Part shown: positions 1 to 8,923 of the stretch, piece by piece | How the letters are laid out: every line of letters starts with the position of its first letter | How positions within the stretch are numbered: position 1 is the first letter of the stretch | Source: Belnapia arida | GTDB taxonomy: Bacteria; Pseudomonadota; Alphaproteobacteria; Acetobacterales; Acetobacteraceae | Assembly: GCF_016773205.1 (NCBI RefSeq) | Contig: NZ_JAETWB010000016.1 | Coordinates: forward strand, 43,198-107,197 | DNA: 64,000 bases | Reading direction: 5' to 3' | Notes under the pieces: model-generated | The model's input: the letters and a program-made list of their open reading frames with translations, nothing else | Told to the model about the DNA's origin: nothing | The model's database searches: none | Translations under genes and position numbers: made by a program

Positions 1-706
1 GCGCGGCGGCGACCGCGAGGACCGCCAGCATGAAGCCGGCGAACTGGCTGCCCACATCACCCATGAAAATGCGCGCCGGCGCGAGGTTGAAGGGCAGGAA
101 GCCGGCGAAGCCCGCCGCCAGCATCAGCGCGGAGAGGTAGACGAAGCGTCCGCCCTCGGCGCCCGCGATGGCGGCGAGCGCCACGCAGGCGATCAGCAGC
201 GTGCCGCCGACCAGCCCGTCCAGCCCGTCCATGAAATTGACTGCGTTGGTGCAGCCCAGGATCCAGAAGACCGTCAGCGCCGGGCCGACCCAGCCCAATT
301 CCGTCACGCCGACATAGGGCAGGGCGAGGCGGGAGAGCGAGAGCCCGGTGCCGACCGCCACCAGCGCCGCCGCGAGCTGCGCCAGCAGCCGCAGCCGGGC
401 GGAGAGGTTCCATATGTCGTCCGCCAGCGCGACGCCGGCGATGGCGAGCGCGGCGAGGATGACGCCGAGGAACTGCCGCTCCTCCAGCCGGGCGAAATCC
501 GCGACGCGGTAGAGCACCAGCATCCCGACGATGAAGGCCGCGACCACGCCGACCCCGCCGCCCCGCGGCGTCGCCACGATATGCGCGCTGCGGCCGTTCG
601 GGATGTCGAGGATCGGCCAGCGGATCATCGCCCGGACGGCGGCTGCCGAGAGCAGCGCGAGGGCGAGGGCGAAGAGCAGATGTTGCGAAAGGGCGCCGAG
701 GGTCAT
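1..706 (-). CDS. WecA/MraY-family glycosyl-1-phosphate transferase, 3' part cut by window edge
   Basis: An integral-membrane enzyme that would load a sugar-1-phosphate onto a polyprenyl phosphate to start a surface polysaccharide. I translated the minus strand from an ATG at 706; 235 codons run off the window without a stop, so the C-terminus is missing. Visible signs are repeated hydrophobic segments, the family-type stretch ADDIWN near residue 95, FMDGLDG near residue 155 and ARIFMGDVGSQFAG close to the window edge. These match the Asp-rich loops of the WecA/MraY family. It lies beside other polysaccharide genes, so a role in exopolysaccharide or O-antigen initiation is more likely than peptidoglycan synthesis. 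Which sugar it uses cannot be told. Confidence 0.85.
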   Translation of the reverse strand, partial: MTLGALSQHLLFALALALLSAAAVRAMIRWPILDIPNGRSAHIVATPRGGGVGVVAAFIVGMLVLYRVADFARLEERQFLGVILAALAIAGVALADDIWNLSARLRLLAQLAAALVAVGTGLSLSRLALPYVGVTELGWVGPALTVFWILGCTNAVNFMDGLDGLVGGTLLIACVALAAIAGAEGGRFVYLSALMLAAGFAGFLPFNLAPARIFMGDVGSQFAGFMLAVLAVAAA

Positions 707-836
707 GCGGCCGCGGGTGTGGCCGATGCGGCGGCGGACCGCAAGCGTCCCCGGGCCAATCCGCCCCCGCTACGAAAACCACGGACCGGCTGGCCGGTTA
801 ACCCAGTAGCCGCACTGGTTCGAAAGGGTACATCCA

Positions 837-1760
837 ATGTTCATGCGCGTCGACAAGCTGCAGGCGGAACTTCCTGCGCCGAAGCGGCAAGACCCCAATG
901 CCGCGGCTGCCCTGCAAGAACTGCTCGGCGGCAAGTATGGCGAGATGTCGACCCTCGGGAACTACATGTTCCAGAGCTTCAACTTCAGGAGCAAAAGCAA
1001 GCTCCGCCCCTTCTACGGCCTTGTCGCCAGCATCACGGCGGAGGAGCTGGGGCATGTCGAGCTGGTCAGCAATGGCGTGGCGATGCTGGCCAACGGGCCG
1101 GACAAAGGCGCTGACGGCACCGATGGTGGCGATATCTCGAAGACGCCCTTCGAGGCGATGAAGGACATCCGCTCCTTCGCCAGTTTTGCCTCCCACGGCG
1201 GCGGAGCCACGCCGGTGAACAGCAACTCCATGTCCTGGAACGCCGACATGGTGACCACCACAGGCAATGTGGTGTTCGACCTGCTGCACAACTTCCACCT
1301 CGAATGCGGCGCCAGGCTGCACAAGCTGCGGGTCTACGAGACCCTTTCCGACCCGACCGGGCGCGAGGTCTGCGGCTACCTGCTGGTGCGCGGCTCGGTG
1401 CATGCGCATTCCTATGCGCTGGCGCTGAAGAACCTCACCGGCGTCGAGATCGAGAAGATGCTGCCGACGCCGAACATCCCGCTCGGCAACATCCCGGAGT
1501 GCCAGAAGTACCTCCAGGAGGGTTCGCATCGCCGGCTCTACACTTGGAGCCCGAACGACTATGCCGAGATTGCCGGCATCTGGGGCCAGGGCGAGCAGGC
1601 GCTGCCGGGCGACCCGCCGGGCGAGCTGGAAGTGGTGAAGGGCATGCCGGAAGGCGGCAAGATCCACCAGCTCGAGGGCATCCCCTCGGCCTTCACCCCG
1701 GATTATGCGCCGGAGGAGATGTTTGAGATCGCCGCCAAGCTGACCAAGGCGATGGGCTGA
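837..1760 (+). CDS. manganese catalase family protein
   Basis: 307 aa, matching the non-haem dimanganese catalases that dismutate hydrogen peroxide. The N-terminus (MFMRVDKLQ, then ADP-N-Ala-rich, LLGGKYGEMSTL) is typical of the family. Candidate metal ligands are Glu36, Glu70 and His73 in the ITAEELGHVEL helix, with further Glu and His in HLECGARLHKLR and VHAHSYALAL. The start at 837 has an AAAGGG Shine-Dalgarno about 8 bases upstream; a second ATG is at 843. It is monocistronic, divergent from the 1-706 gene and convergent with the YjbH gene. The family also includes spore-coat-like paralogues, but the length and conserved helices favour a real catalase. Confidence 0.9.
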   Translation: MFMRVDKLQAELPAPKRQDPNAAAALQELLGGKYGEMSTLGNYMFQSFNFRSKSKLRPFYGLVASITAEELGHVELVSNGVAMLANGPDKGADGTDGGDISKTPFEAMKDIRSFASFASHGGGATPVNSNSMSWNADMVTTTGNVVFDLLHNFHLECGARLHKLRVYETLSDPTGREVCGYLLVRGSVHAHSYALALKNLTGVEIEKMLPTPNIPLGNIPECQKYLQEGSHRRLYTWSPNDYAEIAGIWGQGEQALPGDPPGELEVVKGMPEGGKIHQLEGIPSAFTPDYAPEEMFEIAAKLTKAMG

Positions 1761-1775
1761 CCTACCGGGGCGGGG

Positions 1776-3815
1776 CTATCGCAACAGGCCGAGATAGTCC
1801 CGCCCCAGCGCCTCCGCCCGCCCCTCGCGCGTCACCTCCCAAAGCGGGTTGTCGACCGCGAGGCGCTGGCCGCCGTCTCGCACCACGGGGCGGATCACCG
1901 CATTCGCCACCACCGGCGTCTCCGGCCCCAGCAATTGCAGGGGAATGCGGACGAAGATGCCCTTATCGAAGCTGCCCTCGCCGAAGCGACGTGCGGACAC
2001 ATCGGTGCGGGTGGCAAAGCCGCCGACCTCGATGCCGCTGTCGAACCGCCGGCTCACCTCCAGCGTCGCCCCCCAGTCGCCGGCGAGATACCGCCCGGCC
2101 CGCACCACCGTGCCGAGGTTCCAGACCGGCAAATCGGCATAAAGCGAGAGATGCCCGGTCGCCACCGAATAGCCGAGGGCGCCGAGCCGCTGCCGGTAGT
2201 CCCGCTGCGCCACCCAGGCGAGGTCGAGGCCGAGGGCGAAGCCGCGAGCCTGCGGCCGCCACAGCACCTCGCCCGAGACGCCGCCGAACATCGGCTCCAG
2301 CAATCCGGCCGAGACGCGGGCGAACCAGTCGGGCGCCGGGCTCCAAAGTCGCTCGGCATAGAGGGTCGGGATTGCCGTCCGGCCTTCCCGCGCGTAGCGG
2401 GCGATGTCGCTGCGGACACGCGGGAGCTGGCTGTTCGAGGGCAGGCCCTTGTCGAGATTGCCCGCCACCGCCTGCGCGAGGCTGCCAGCCACGGCGAAGC
2501 CCGACCCGAGGCCGAGCCGCGCCCCCGCCACCCCCGCCGCCTGCCAACGGAAGCCAGTCCTTGGGTCGCCGAGCTGGAGAGCGAGGCGCGGCTCCACTGC
2601 CCAGGTGAGATCAGGCGTGAAAACGGGCACCGGCTCGGCAGGGGTGAGGCTGGCGCTGGCCAGCACCTCCTCCGCGCTGCCGGCGCCGATCGCGGCGCCT
2701 TCCAGCGCCTCGCGCAAGAGCACCAGCCGGGCGACGGGCAGGCCGGCGCGGTGCCATTCGACGGCGATCCGCTCCACCTCCGGTGGTAGGGCGCCATGCA
2801 CCGCCCGCGCCACCCGCCCGGCTGTCCGCGCCAGCGTCCGGTAGCGGCCGCCCGCGACGGCGATCCGCACCTCCTCCCCCTGCTGGATGATGGCGATGGG
2901 GCGGAAGCCGGCGCGGCGCAGCGCCTCCTCGACATCGCCGGGCGCCTCGGGGCGCGGGGCCAAAGGCGGCGGTGGCGGGCGCGGCAGGCTCGGCGGACGC
3001 GTTGGGTCAAGGCGGAGGGAGAGGCGGAACAGCACATCCGTCCCATGGACGAAGTGGATGCCGGCATCGAGCCAGTCATTCTGCCAGGTGAGGCCGGCAT
3101 TGATCCGCGAGCGCGCCTCGCCGCGCAGGTTGCTGATGCGGGCCGGGTAGCCGCCGCGCTCGTCGCGCAGCGCATCGCCGGACCATTCGAGCTTGGCCCT
3201 GAGGCCTTCGACCCAGGGCACCGACCATTCGATGCCACCGAAAACCGCCGCATCCCGCCCGCGGAACAGGCTGTTGAAGGCCGGCATGCCGCCGACGCCG
3301 ACATTGCGCGGCCGGGTGTTGTAGCGGGAGGAGACCAGGCCATAGGGGTTGCTGAGATCGGCGCCGGTGCCGAGCCGGCCCCAGCCCATGCCAAGCGTCA
3401 GGTCGAAGTCCCACAGGCGCTTGGAGGCGACGAGGTACTCGCCCGAATAGAGGCCGGTGCCGATGAAGTCCTGCGCGCCCAACGCCAGCGCCGGGCGCCA
3501 TTGCCCTTCCTCCCAGAGCCGCGCCTTGAAGTCGAAGGCGCGGTCATTCGTGGTGCCGCGCCCGGCCGTCGCATCCAGCCGGTCGGTGAGGCGGAAGGTG
3601 GTCTCGAGGAAGGGCAAAGCCTGGAAGGACAGGAACCAGAATTGCCGCTGGTGGCGGAGGGCGGCGCCGGCCTCCAGCGTCCCGTCCGGGCGGAAGCGCG
3701 CATTGCGCATCTCGATCAGACCGACGCCGCCGAAGTCGGAGCCCGTCGCCGGCACGTCCTCCGCCTGCGCGGCGAAGGTCATGAGGGCGAGGGTGAAGCC
3801 GAGGAAGGACCTCAC
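1776..3815 (-). CDS. YjbH-domain exopolysaccharide outer-membrane protein
   Basis: 679 aa with a signal peptide (MRSFLGFTLALMTFAAQAEDV) and a predicted beta-rich body. The opening GSDFGGVGLIEMRNARF, the later FLETTFRLTD and DLTLGMGWGRLG blocks and the C-terminal barrel-like repeats fit the YjbH family, outer-membrane lipoproteins or barrels linked to secretion of polysaccharide (E. coli yjbEFGH). A proline-rich linker near residues 270-290 separates two halves. The start is GTG at 3815, only 7 bases after the stop of the upstream SLBB gene, so the two were probably translationally coupled. The upstream SLBB gene is now disrupted by a transposon, which should also be polar on this gene unless a promoter lies inside the SLBB remnant. 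Confidence 0.8.
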   Translation of the reverse strand: MRSFLGFTLALMTFAAQAEDVPATGSDFGGVGLIEMRNARFRPDGTLEAGAALRHQRQFWFLSFQALPFLETTFRLTDRLDATAGRGTTNDRAFDFKARLWEEGQWRPALALGAQDFIGTGLYSGEYLVASKRLWDFDLTLGMGWGRLGTGADLSNPYGLVSSRYNTRPRNVGVGGMPAFNSLFRGRDAAVFGGIEWSVPWVEGLRAKLEWSGDALRDERGGYPARISNLRGEARSRINAGLTWQNDWLDAGIHFVHGTDVLFRLSLRLDPTRPPSLPRPPPPPLAPRPEAPGDVEEALRRAGFRPIAIIQQGEEVRIAVAGGRYRTLARTAGRVARAVHGALPPEVERIAVEWHRAGLPVARLVLLREALEGAAIGAGSAEEVLASASLTPAEPVPVFTPDLTWAVEPRLALQLGDPRTGFRWQAAGVAGARLGLGSGFAVAGSLAQAVAGNLDKGLPSNSQLPRVRSDIARYAREGRTAIPTLYAERLWSPAPDWFARVSAGLLEPMFGGVSGEVLWRPQARGFALGLDLAWVAQRDYRQRLGALGYSVATGHLSLYADLPVWNLGTVVRAGRYLAGDWGATLEVSRRFDSGIEVGGFATRTDVSARRFGEGSFDKGIFVRIPLQLLGPETPVVANAVIRPVVRDGGQRLAVDNPLWEVTREGRAEALGRDYLGLLR

Positions 3816-3822
3816 TCACCAC

Positions 3823-4746
3823 CTACCGCGCGCCCGTGCGCACGATGACGGCGAGCGCCGCGCTCGACAGCGCCACCTGCGACAGCACCTGCGTCACGTC
3901 CCGCAGCATCCCCCAGCTTTCATAGGGCGAGGGGTCCTGCGGCACGACGACGGTGCTGCCGGGCGGGATCGGCGGTCCGCCCATCTGCCAGGCACCGAGG
4001 CCGGCGGGGCTGCTCTGGCCGTTCGGCAGGACGATGAAGGCGCGGCTGCCATCGGCGAAACGCTGCTGGCCGCCCGCTGCGCGGACATAGTCCCCGGCCC
4101 GCCAGCCGGTGGCGAATTGCAGGCTGCCCGGGTTGAGGACGGAGCCGACGACCGTCACCTCGTTGGGCCGCTTGGGGATGGCGACGAGGTCGCCAGGCTC
4201 CATCAGCACGTCGAGGTCGGGGCGGCCGGCGAGGATCACCGGGTTGGCCTCCACCACCATCCGCCCGGCGGCACGGGCCTGGCGGAGGGAATTGGCGAGT
4301 TCCCGCCCGGCCATGATGGCGCCGCCGAGATCGGCCGAGCCGCGCATCCCCGCCACCGCCTGGCCGGCGGCGACCTGCATCAGCCCCTGCTCCAGCTCCC
4401 GCGCGCTGCGGCTGAAGCCGTCCTGCTGGCGCTGGCGCACGCTCTCGCGGGTGAAGACGGCGCCATAGGGATAGGCCTGGGGCGTCAGCCCGCCGGCGCG
4501 GGCGATGACCTCGGAGAGGCGCTCGCCGCGGCGGATGTCGTAGATGCCGGGGCGGACGAACTCGCCCGAAAGCGTCACCGGGCCGATGTCGCGGTCGCCG
4601 AAGCCGCGCGGCAGGCGCAGCGCATCGCGCGGCGAGAGGCGCACGGCGGCGAAATTGCGCGATCGCAGGTCGATCAGCGTGCGGGCGAGCGGCAGGGTGG
4701 CGCTCTGCTCGGCGGGCTCGCGGGCGAGCTCGACGGCGGAGAGGTC
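3823..4746 (-). pseudogene. SLBB-domain polysaccharide export protein, 3' fragment (split by transposon)
   Basis: This stretch encodes the C-terminal third (308 codons) of a Wza/GfcE-like polysaccharide export protein. It reads from DLSAVELARE at the junction through two SLBB-type repeats (LSGEFVRPGIYDI and VVGSVLNPGSLQF) to a hydrophobic C-terminal segment (SQVALSSAALAVIV) and a stop at 3823. The open frame continues into the transposon to about 5067, but that part has no relation to the family. The 5' part of the gene is at 11336-13176 in the same orientation. Removing 4747-11335 and one copy of the 8-bp duplication joins the two parts in frame as TADLS-AVELARE. No start codon with a ribosome-binding site is evident for this fragment alone. 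Confidence 0.85.
4739..4746. repeat. 8-bp target-site duplication, left copy
   Basis: GAGAGGTC directly abuts the left terminal repeat of the element and is repeated exactly at 11336-11343. An 8-bp duplication is the size made by IS1595-family transposases. Confidence 0.85.
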
Positions 4747-4773
4747 CGGTATTCGGTAGCAGGCACACCTCAC
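4747..4773 (+). repeat. left terminal inverted repeat of the IS1595-type element
   Basis: It begins CGGTATTCGGTAGCAGG and continues through CACACCT to 4773. It pairs with 11309-11335 on the other strand; the matched blocks are CGG, TT, GGTAGCA, CACACCT and AC. The first base follows immediately after the target duplication. Confidence 0.8.
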
Positions 4774-4805
4774 GCCTTCGCTACCTGCGAAAGGAGAGAT
4801 CCATC

Positions 4806-5216
4806 GTGACGACGACACTGTCGATCCAGTTTGAGGGTGGCGACCTGTTCGCGTTGGCGCACGTTGACGGACTGGCTGACCAGGAAGAAGCCCGTTGCAT
4901 CTTGGATGCAGAACCCCGCCTGTCATTTGACGACGGATGGGCATCGCTGGCGTGCGCCGGACGCGAGCCTCGTCGGCTCTGCCCTTACGACTGTGATGAA
5001 GTGGGACGATGGCCGTTAGGCGTTGATCGAACTTGCTCGGATGAACTTCGGGCCGCGTCGCTGCCAATGCCCGATTTTATGGCGTTACATCCGGAGACGG
5101 CTGAACTGAGGCCCGTTTGGTTCGGTATTGTTTCTTGGGAGCGAGATGAAAGTGGCGTGCCGGTACGGCTGATCAGCTCAGCGTCGGGGAGTATCGGCAC
5201 ACTTGCGCGCGACTGA
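4806..5216 (+). CDS. hypothetical protein (transposon cargo)
   Basis: 136 aa, acidic and without obvious membrane segments. The GTG start at 4806 is chosen because a strong AAAGGAGAG Shine-Dalgarno lies about 8 bases upstream. The protein starts MTTTLSIQFEGGDLFALAHV and contains a pair of cysteines in RRLCPYDCDEVG. I do not recognise a family. Its 3' end overlaps the convergent gene at 5173 by 44 bp. It is the first gene inside the left end of the element and has no bearing on transposition that I can see. Confidence 0.55.
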   Translation: MTTTLSIQFEGGDLFALAHVDGLADQEEARCILDAEPRLSFDDGWASLACAGREPRRLCPYDCDEVGRWPLGVDRTCSDELRAASLPMPDFMALHPETAELRPVWFGIVSWERDESGVPVRLISSASGSIGTLARD

Positions 5217-6189
5217 CTATATCGATGGAAACATCGACGCTCGGCTTAAGCCAAGCCTTGCCGGCTGGCCGGGCTGGCCTGATCGTTGGTACGCCACAGA
5301 CGAGGACGTGCTTCTCTTTGATGAGCCAGCGCGCGATCGCCTCATCCCTGGTGTAAATCGCTGGTACCACAACGAATGGCTTGGCGCTGTCTGCCGGTCC
5401 TGGCTCAGCTCTGCCAAGGATTTGCCAGTCGCCGTTTCGGGTTTGCCTGATATCCCTGCTACGAACTTCTACAGCAAGGGCGACCGGGCGGTCTTTGCCG
5501 GGCCGCCTGCAAAATTGCTGATGCGCCGAGAGATATTGGTACAGGGTCGCGTACTCGCCCACTTCGTAGAAGTAGTCTGTCCACTCCAAGGTGTGTCCAC
5601 CGTACTTCAGCCGGATAGCAGCGGCGAGTTCTGGGCGTTCCTGAATGCGCGCCATGAATGCCAGGACCGCCTTCGCCACTCGCAGATACGGCTTTCTGAA
5701 GCGATCCGAGCGCACGTAACTGGTTCCAAGCTTCGCTCCTGGGCCGGCGAGCGCATCGGATGCAGTTGCGTCCCAACCTGTCCGGAGCGAGGGCAGCAGC
5801 TCCATCAGGATATGGAGCCGGAACTCTGCTGGCTTTCCGCGGATTGCGGCCAGCAAGGGGACTGCGTGCGGGTCAAGGTCGGTGACTTGCTCAGACATAG
5901 CCGCCAGTCGTTTCATAGTTCGGTCGACAGCGAAGTGGCAGCTCGGTCTGTGGCCGTTGCCGGTTTTTTCTGCCCCGCTCGGAAGTCGAAAGAACGCCTC
6001 AACGTGGACGACCTCGTCGTTTACCGTTCGGCTGCTTGCCTGCACACCGACCAGCTCGCGCCGGCACAATTTGTCGGGGCAGAGTACATTGCCTCGGTGA
6101 ATGTCGGGGTCGAACTCACTTGCCCTTATGTGTTGAGACGGGTCCGCTTTCAGCACTGCGACGCCAATTCTCGCGGCCATGTTGCCCAA
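5173..6189 (-). CDS. hypothetical protein with N-terminal Cys/His zinc-like region (cargo)
   Basis: 338 aa. The N-terminal 100 residues hold LCPDKLCRRELVGV, later EVVHVEAFFRLP, then HRPSCHF. This Cys-Cys...His...Cys layout resembles the small zinc domain at the front of CoiA-like and DUF6035-like proteins, but the match is only a pattern seen by eye. The middle (residues 105-230) is helical with many Arg/Leu and contains TDYFYEVGEYATLYQYLS. No nuclease motif is evident. It is divergent from the membrane-protein gene at 6276 and convergent with 4806-5216. A long plus-strand ORF across the same bases looks like its shadow. Confidence 0.6.
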   Translation of the reverse strand: MGNMAARIGVAVLKADPSQHIRASEFDPDIHRGNVLCPDKLCRRELVGVQASSRTVNDEVVHVEAFFRLPSGAEKTGNGHRPSCHFAVDRTMKRLAAMSEQVTDLDPHAVPLLAAIRGKPAEFRLHILMELLPSLRTGWDATASDALAGPGAKLGTSYVRSDRFRKPYLRVAKAVLAFMARIQERPELAAAIRLKYGGHTLEWTDYFYEVGEYATLYQYLSAHQQFCRRPGKDRPVALAVEVRSRDIRQTRNGDWQILGRAEPGPADSAKPFVVVPAIYTRDEAIARWLIKEKHVLVCGVPTIRPARPAGKAWLKPSVDVSIDIVSRAQVCRYSPTLS

Positions 6190-6275
6190 TACTCCCGCCC
6201 AATCCTTGCAGAACCGGAGCGTGAGCGCTGGGTTTCGGCTAAGGGAAAAGGAGTTTACAGCGGCTCGGGTGGCGG

Positions 6276-7085
6276 GTGGCTTGGCAAGCCCACGGCGCCG
6301 CCGGCATGGTGTGGTGCATGTTCGGTCGTCTCTGTCGCTTCGTTGTCCGTAGTGCGAACGGCATCGTGCTGTATATCGCTACTGGCACCTGGCCCGCCAT
6401 CAAATGGCTGCTGGAATGGCTGGCTGACAAGCTGTTCGGCGATACGGTTTTCTCTGCCATCGAAGGAAGCGCGGGCATGATCCTTGATCGTGCCTCATGG
6501 GAACTGCTCTGGACCTATGGGGTGCCGGCACTCCTCTTCTTGCTGGGCACCTACTTCTTTTGGCGTTCGGAGCGGCGAGGTACGAAAAGCAGGAGGTCTC
6601 CGGCCGATAGTGACACAGACACGACTGCTCCGGCTCATAAAGCGGTTGCTGCGCCATTGGCTGCTGTGCCGCATGCTGCAACACTATCGGAGCCAGACTG
6701 GGCGAAGCTTTACGAAACCGCAGACGAAGGCAAGCGCGTTCAACTGCGTTTCCTACCAGATACTCAGACGCGGCATGCTGATGCGCTTTTGTTAGTGGTT
6801 CTTGGTTACAAAGTGATGCTTGGTCGCGGTCGTGCTTTTTCAGGTGCGGTAGATTTTGAAGTTCATCGTGCTCTGCACCATACGCCAAACAGCAACATAT
6901 TGCCTATATTTCGGCAGATGTCTTTTATCCGCAATATCATCGAGCCGCCGGCTACTGCGCAACAGCACATTGACGCGGGGTTTTTACAGCGCACCGGCTT
7001 GGCCGAAGGCGGCTACTATCAACTTACACCTGAGGGAGAGTGGCAGGCTCGCATGATAGCGGGCGACCTTATTAGGCGCGCCTGA
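6276..7085 (+). CDS. hypothetical membrane protein (transposon cargo)
   Basis: 269 aa. A weak hydrophobic patch (GIVLYIATGTWPAIKWLLEWL, residues about 29-49) is followed by a clear membrane segment (TYGVPALLFLLGTYFFW, about 80-96). A charged linker then leads to a soluble C-terminal region of about 140 residues, which includes EPDWAKLYETADEGKR and a helix-turn-helix-like end (GYYQLTPEGEWQARMIAG). The start is uncertain: GTG at 6276 has a distant AAAAGGAG, and ATG at 6306 or 6318 is also possible. I do not recognise the family. The C-terminal part could be a winged-helix fold, in which case it would be a membrane-anchored sensor or regulator; this is a guess. Confidence 0.55.
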   Translation: MAWQAHGAAGMVWCMFGRLCRFVVRSANGIVLYIATGTWPAIKWLLEWLADKLFGDTVFSAIEGSAGMILDRASWELLWTYGVPALLFLLGTYFFWRSERRGTKSRRSPADSDTDTTAPAHKAVAAPLAAVPHAATLSEPDWAKLYETADEGKRVQLRFLPDTQTRHADALLLVVLGYKVMLGRGRAFSGAVDFEVHRALHHTPNSNILPIFRQMSFIRNIIEPPATAQQHIDAGFLQRTGLAEGGYYQLTPEGEWQARMIAGDLIRRA

Positions 7086-7399
7086 CCTATCTTAGTCCTT
7101 ATAAAGTTCCTTGGACTCAATCGAGTCCATCAAACAATGGTCACTGGATAGCGGCCAGTCGGATACGCGGCGGCAACTTGGAGGGGGTAGCAAGATATGT
7201 AGCAAAGCTATCTACCGAGCTTAGGCATCCCGTACCCGACATTCCCATGCGCTCACTGGCAATGGAAGAGGCGCGGCGATTGTCGGATGAAAGAAGTGGT
7301 TCTTAGTCCAAGACGGTTGCATTTTTGGGCGCCGGAGCTTGCGGCCTAATATTGCATATCGAAATTAGCCTAATCTAGACCAAGGAATTCAGCTTGTTG
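7086..7399. other. 314-bp gap in the transposon, hairpin plus a remnant reading frame
   Basis: Just after the membrane-protein gene there is a perfect hairpin, TGGACTC-AATC-GAGTCCA at 7112-7129. A plus-strand frame without stops then runs to a TAG at about 7306 and includes NNGHWIAASRIRGG and MRSLAMEEARRLSDE. It has no usable start codon and may be the tail of a degraded gene. The rest is A+T-rich spacer before the convergent acyltransferase. Confidence 0.4.
7112..7129 (+). terminator. hairpin after the membrane-protein gene, possible terminator
   Basis: A 7-bp perfect stem with a 4-base loop, 27 bases after the stop at 7085. No run of T follows, so it is at best a weak intrinsic terminator. 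Confidence 0.35.
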
Positions 7400-8485
7400 T
7401 TAAAGCTGAGCGCTTTGCGATTTTGTCCTTGAAGACAGGAGCTTAGCCGATACCAACCTGCGTAAAGGCTGATCGTAGACGACGACCAAAAACCAGCTGA
7501 GTAGTGCGATACCAACCGCCAATCCGAAGCTTAGCAAGGCGGATTGGTGAACGGGGTCCGCGCCGAACAGCCTTAGTGCGCGCCGTGTCATCTCCAAGAT
7601 GGGATAATGGATGACGTACAAGGGGTAAGAAATCAGTCCCAATAAGCGGAACAGCTTGGCTTTGAGCCCTAATGGTTCATGAGCGACGGCAAAATATATG
7701 ATTGCCGGAAATACCAGCATGACGAAGAATATATCGAGAATGGGTCTTGCAACGCCACTTGCGGGTATAGCGAAAACTATGATGGGCAATACCGCGATAA
7801 TCCACGCATACGCACTTGGCTTACGAGCCGCTGGTGCTACGCGAAACAGAAAAACACCGACGAAAAACGAGAAGCACACACGAGGGAAGCCCCCGTAGAA
7901 TTCGCTCCACGCTGAGCCAACGTCACCGTGCCCTGCACTGAAAGTGGCATAGCAGAGTAGACTCGCCGAGACCAATATGATGCCAGAAAGGACTTGAAAA
8001 GTCAGCAAAGGTCTTATTACCACATAAAGGGTATTGACGAATAATTCAAAAAACAGCGACCACCCTGGAGTGTTCAAAACAAACACTACGTTTGTTTGAT
8101 CCGCTGTGGGAGACGGAAGCATGAAAAGGGCTGAAACGGCGGCTGCGAATAGGCCGGGGGCGTTCAATTCTCCTGCATGCAGAAAAAATGCTATTGTCGC
8201 GCTAAGTAGTCCGGCAATCGATCCTACAATATACAGCGGATATAAGCGTATCAATCTAGCCAAGATAAACCGGCCGGGACTCATTCCACCTTCTAATCTA
8301 CCGCCAAATGCAAATTCAATCACAAACCCGCTTAAGACGAAAAATAAATCGACGGCCAAATAAGATCCCGGCAGCGAGACCGGAGGTTGAATTCCATTAA
8401 TGCTTGCATGCAAAAAGAAAACTGCAATAGCGGCAATGCCGCGTAGTCCCTCTAAATTTAGATACAACGACTTGTCGGATTTCAT
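7400..8485 (-). CDS. OafA/YrhL-like membrane acyltransferase (acyltransferase family 3)
   Basis: 361 aa with about ten hydrophobic segments. It opens with the family signature LNLEGLRGIAAIAVFFLHAS and then YLAVDLFFVLSGFVI, where His and Arg are the usual catalytic or substrate-binding residues, followed by RLIRLYPLY. Members O-acetylate sugars of lipopolysaccharide, capsule or Nod factors. It has no C-terminal SGNH domain, so it is the short form. It sits inside the transposon that disrupts the polysaccharide export gene and is clearly richer in A+T than its chromosomal neighbours, which suggests separate acquisition. Acetylation of a surface glycan is a sensible role but the acceptor is unknown. 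Confidence 0.85.
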   Translation of the reverse strand: MKSDKSLYLNLEGLRGIAAIAVFFLHASINGIQPPVSLPGSYLAVDLFFVLSGFVIEFAFGGRLEGGMSPGRFILARLIRLYPLYIVGSIAGLLSATIAFFLHAGELNAPGLFAAAVSALFMLPSPTADQTNVVFVLNTPGWSLFFELFVNTLYVVIRPLLTFQVLSGIILVSASLLCYATFSAGHGDVGSAWSEFYGGFPRVCFSFFVGVFLFRVAPAARKPSAYAWIIAVLPIIVFAIPASGVARPILDIFFVMLVFPAIIYFAVAHEPLGLKAKLFRLLGLISYPLYVIHYPILEMTRRALRLFGADPVHQSALLSFGLAVGIALLSWFLVVVYDQPLRRLVSAKLLSSRTKSQSAQL

Positions 8486-8660
8486 GAGGTTTTAGCCACA
8501 CTTAGGGTTGATAAAAATTAGCTGACTTCTAAAGCCTTTTCATTCCTATAGTGCGTAACAATCTAGCCCGCTAGCATCAACTCGCGTCGGAATTTAGTTC
8601 TGTCCGGCGATACATGATTTTTCACGTTTAACGCAATCACGAGCAAAATCGGTACTACCG

Positions 8661-8900
8661 TCAGTCTAGCCTGATTTCTCTCGCCCCAATCGCCGTCATG
8701 ACCTGCAACAGGAACACGGCGGTGAAGCCTCCCCTAGCGATTTTGTTGCGGATGTTCGGCTCGGTGTCCTTCACGCCGATGGCCGCCAGCCGCTCCGCAA
8801 GCTGGGCGTAGGTGACGTTTCGGCGCTTCAGTTCCGCTTTTAGCAACCCCTTCGCCCGCGCCTGCCACTCGGCGGTGTCCGCCGTCTCTGTGTCAACCAT
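8661..8900 (-). CDS. DUF6471-like small protein next to the transposase
   Basis: 79 aa from the ATG at 8900, which has GAGGGG about 8 bases upstream; an in-frame upstream extension to 8960 is possible. The sequence WQARAKGLLKAELKRR, then YAQLAERLAAIGV, EPNIRNKIARGGF and FLLQVMTAIGA matches my memory of DUF6471 proteins. The layout (helix, LAERL, RNKIARG) looks like a compact helix-turn-helix. It is divergent from the IS1595 transposase, with two 19-bp direct repeats in the shared promoter region, so it may repress the transposase. That role is inferred from position only. Confidence 0.75.
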   Translation of the reverse strand: MVDTETADTAEWQARAKGLLKAELKRRNVTYAQLAERLAAIGVKDTEPNIRNKIARGGFTAVFLLQVMTAIGAREIRLD

Positions 8901-8923
8901 GGTCGCACCCCTCACGATGGCGT

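Noticed and set aside
57..782. 241-aa minus-strand ORF
   Set aside because: Arg/Pro/His-rich low-quality translation in another frame of the WecA/MraY-like gene (1-706), which is the real coding frame.
4747..5067. In-frame upstream extension of the SLBB 3' fragment to an ATG at 5067
   Set aside because: It lies inside the transposon, is antisense to the 4806-5216 gene and has no similarity to SLBB proteins.
5203..6480. 425-aa plus-strand ORF in the transposon
   Set aside because: Irregular composition with many Cys/Ser/Arg and no domain; the opposite 338-aa frame (5173-6189) looks like the real protein.
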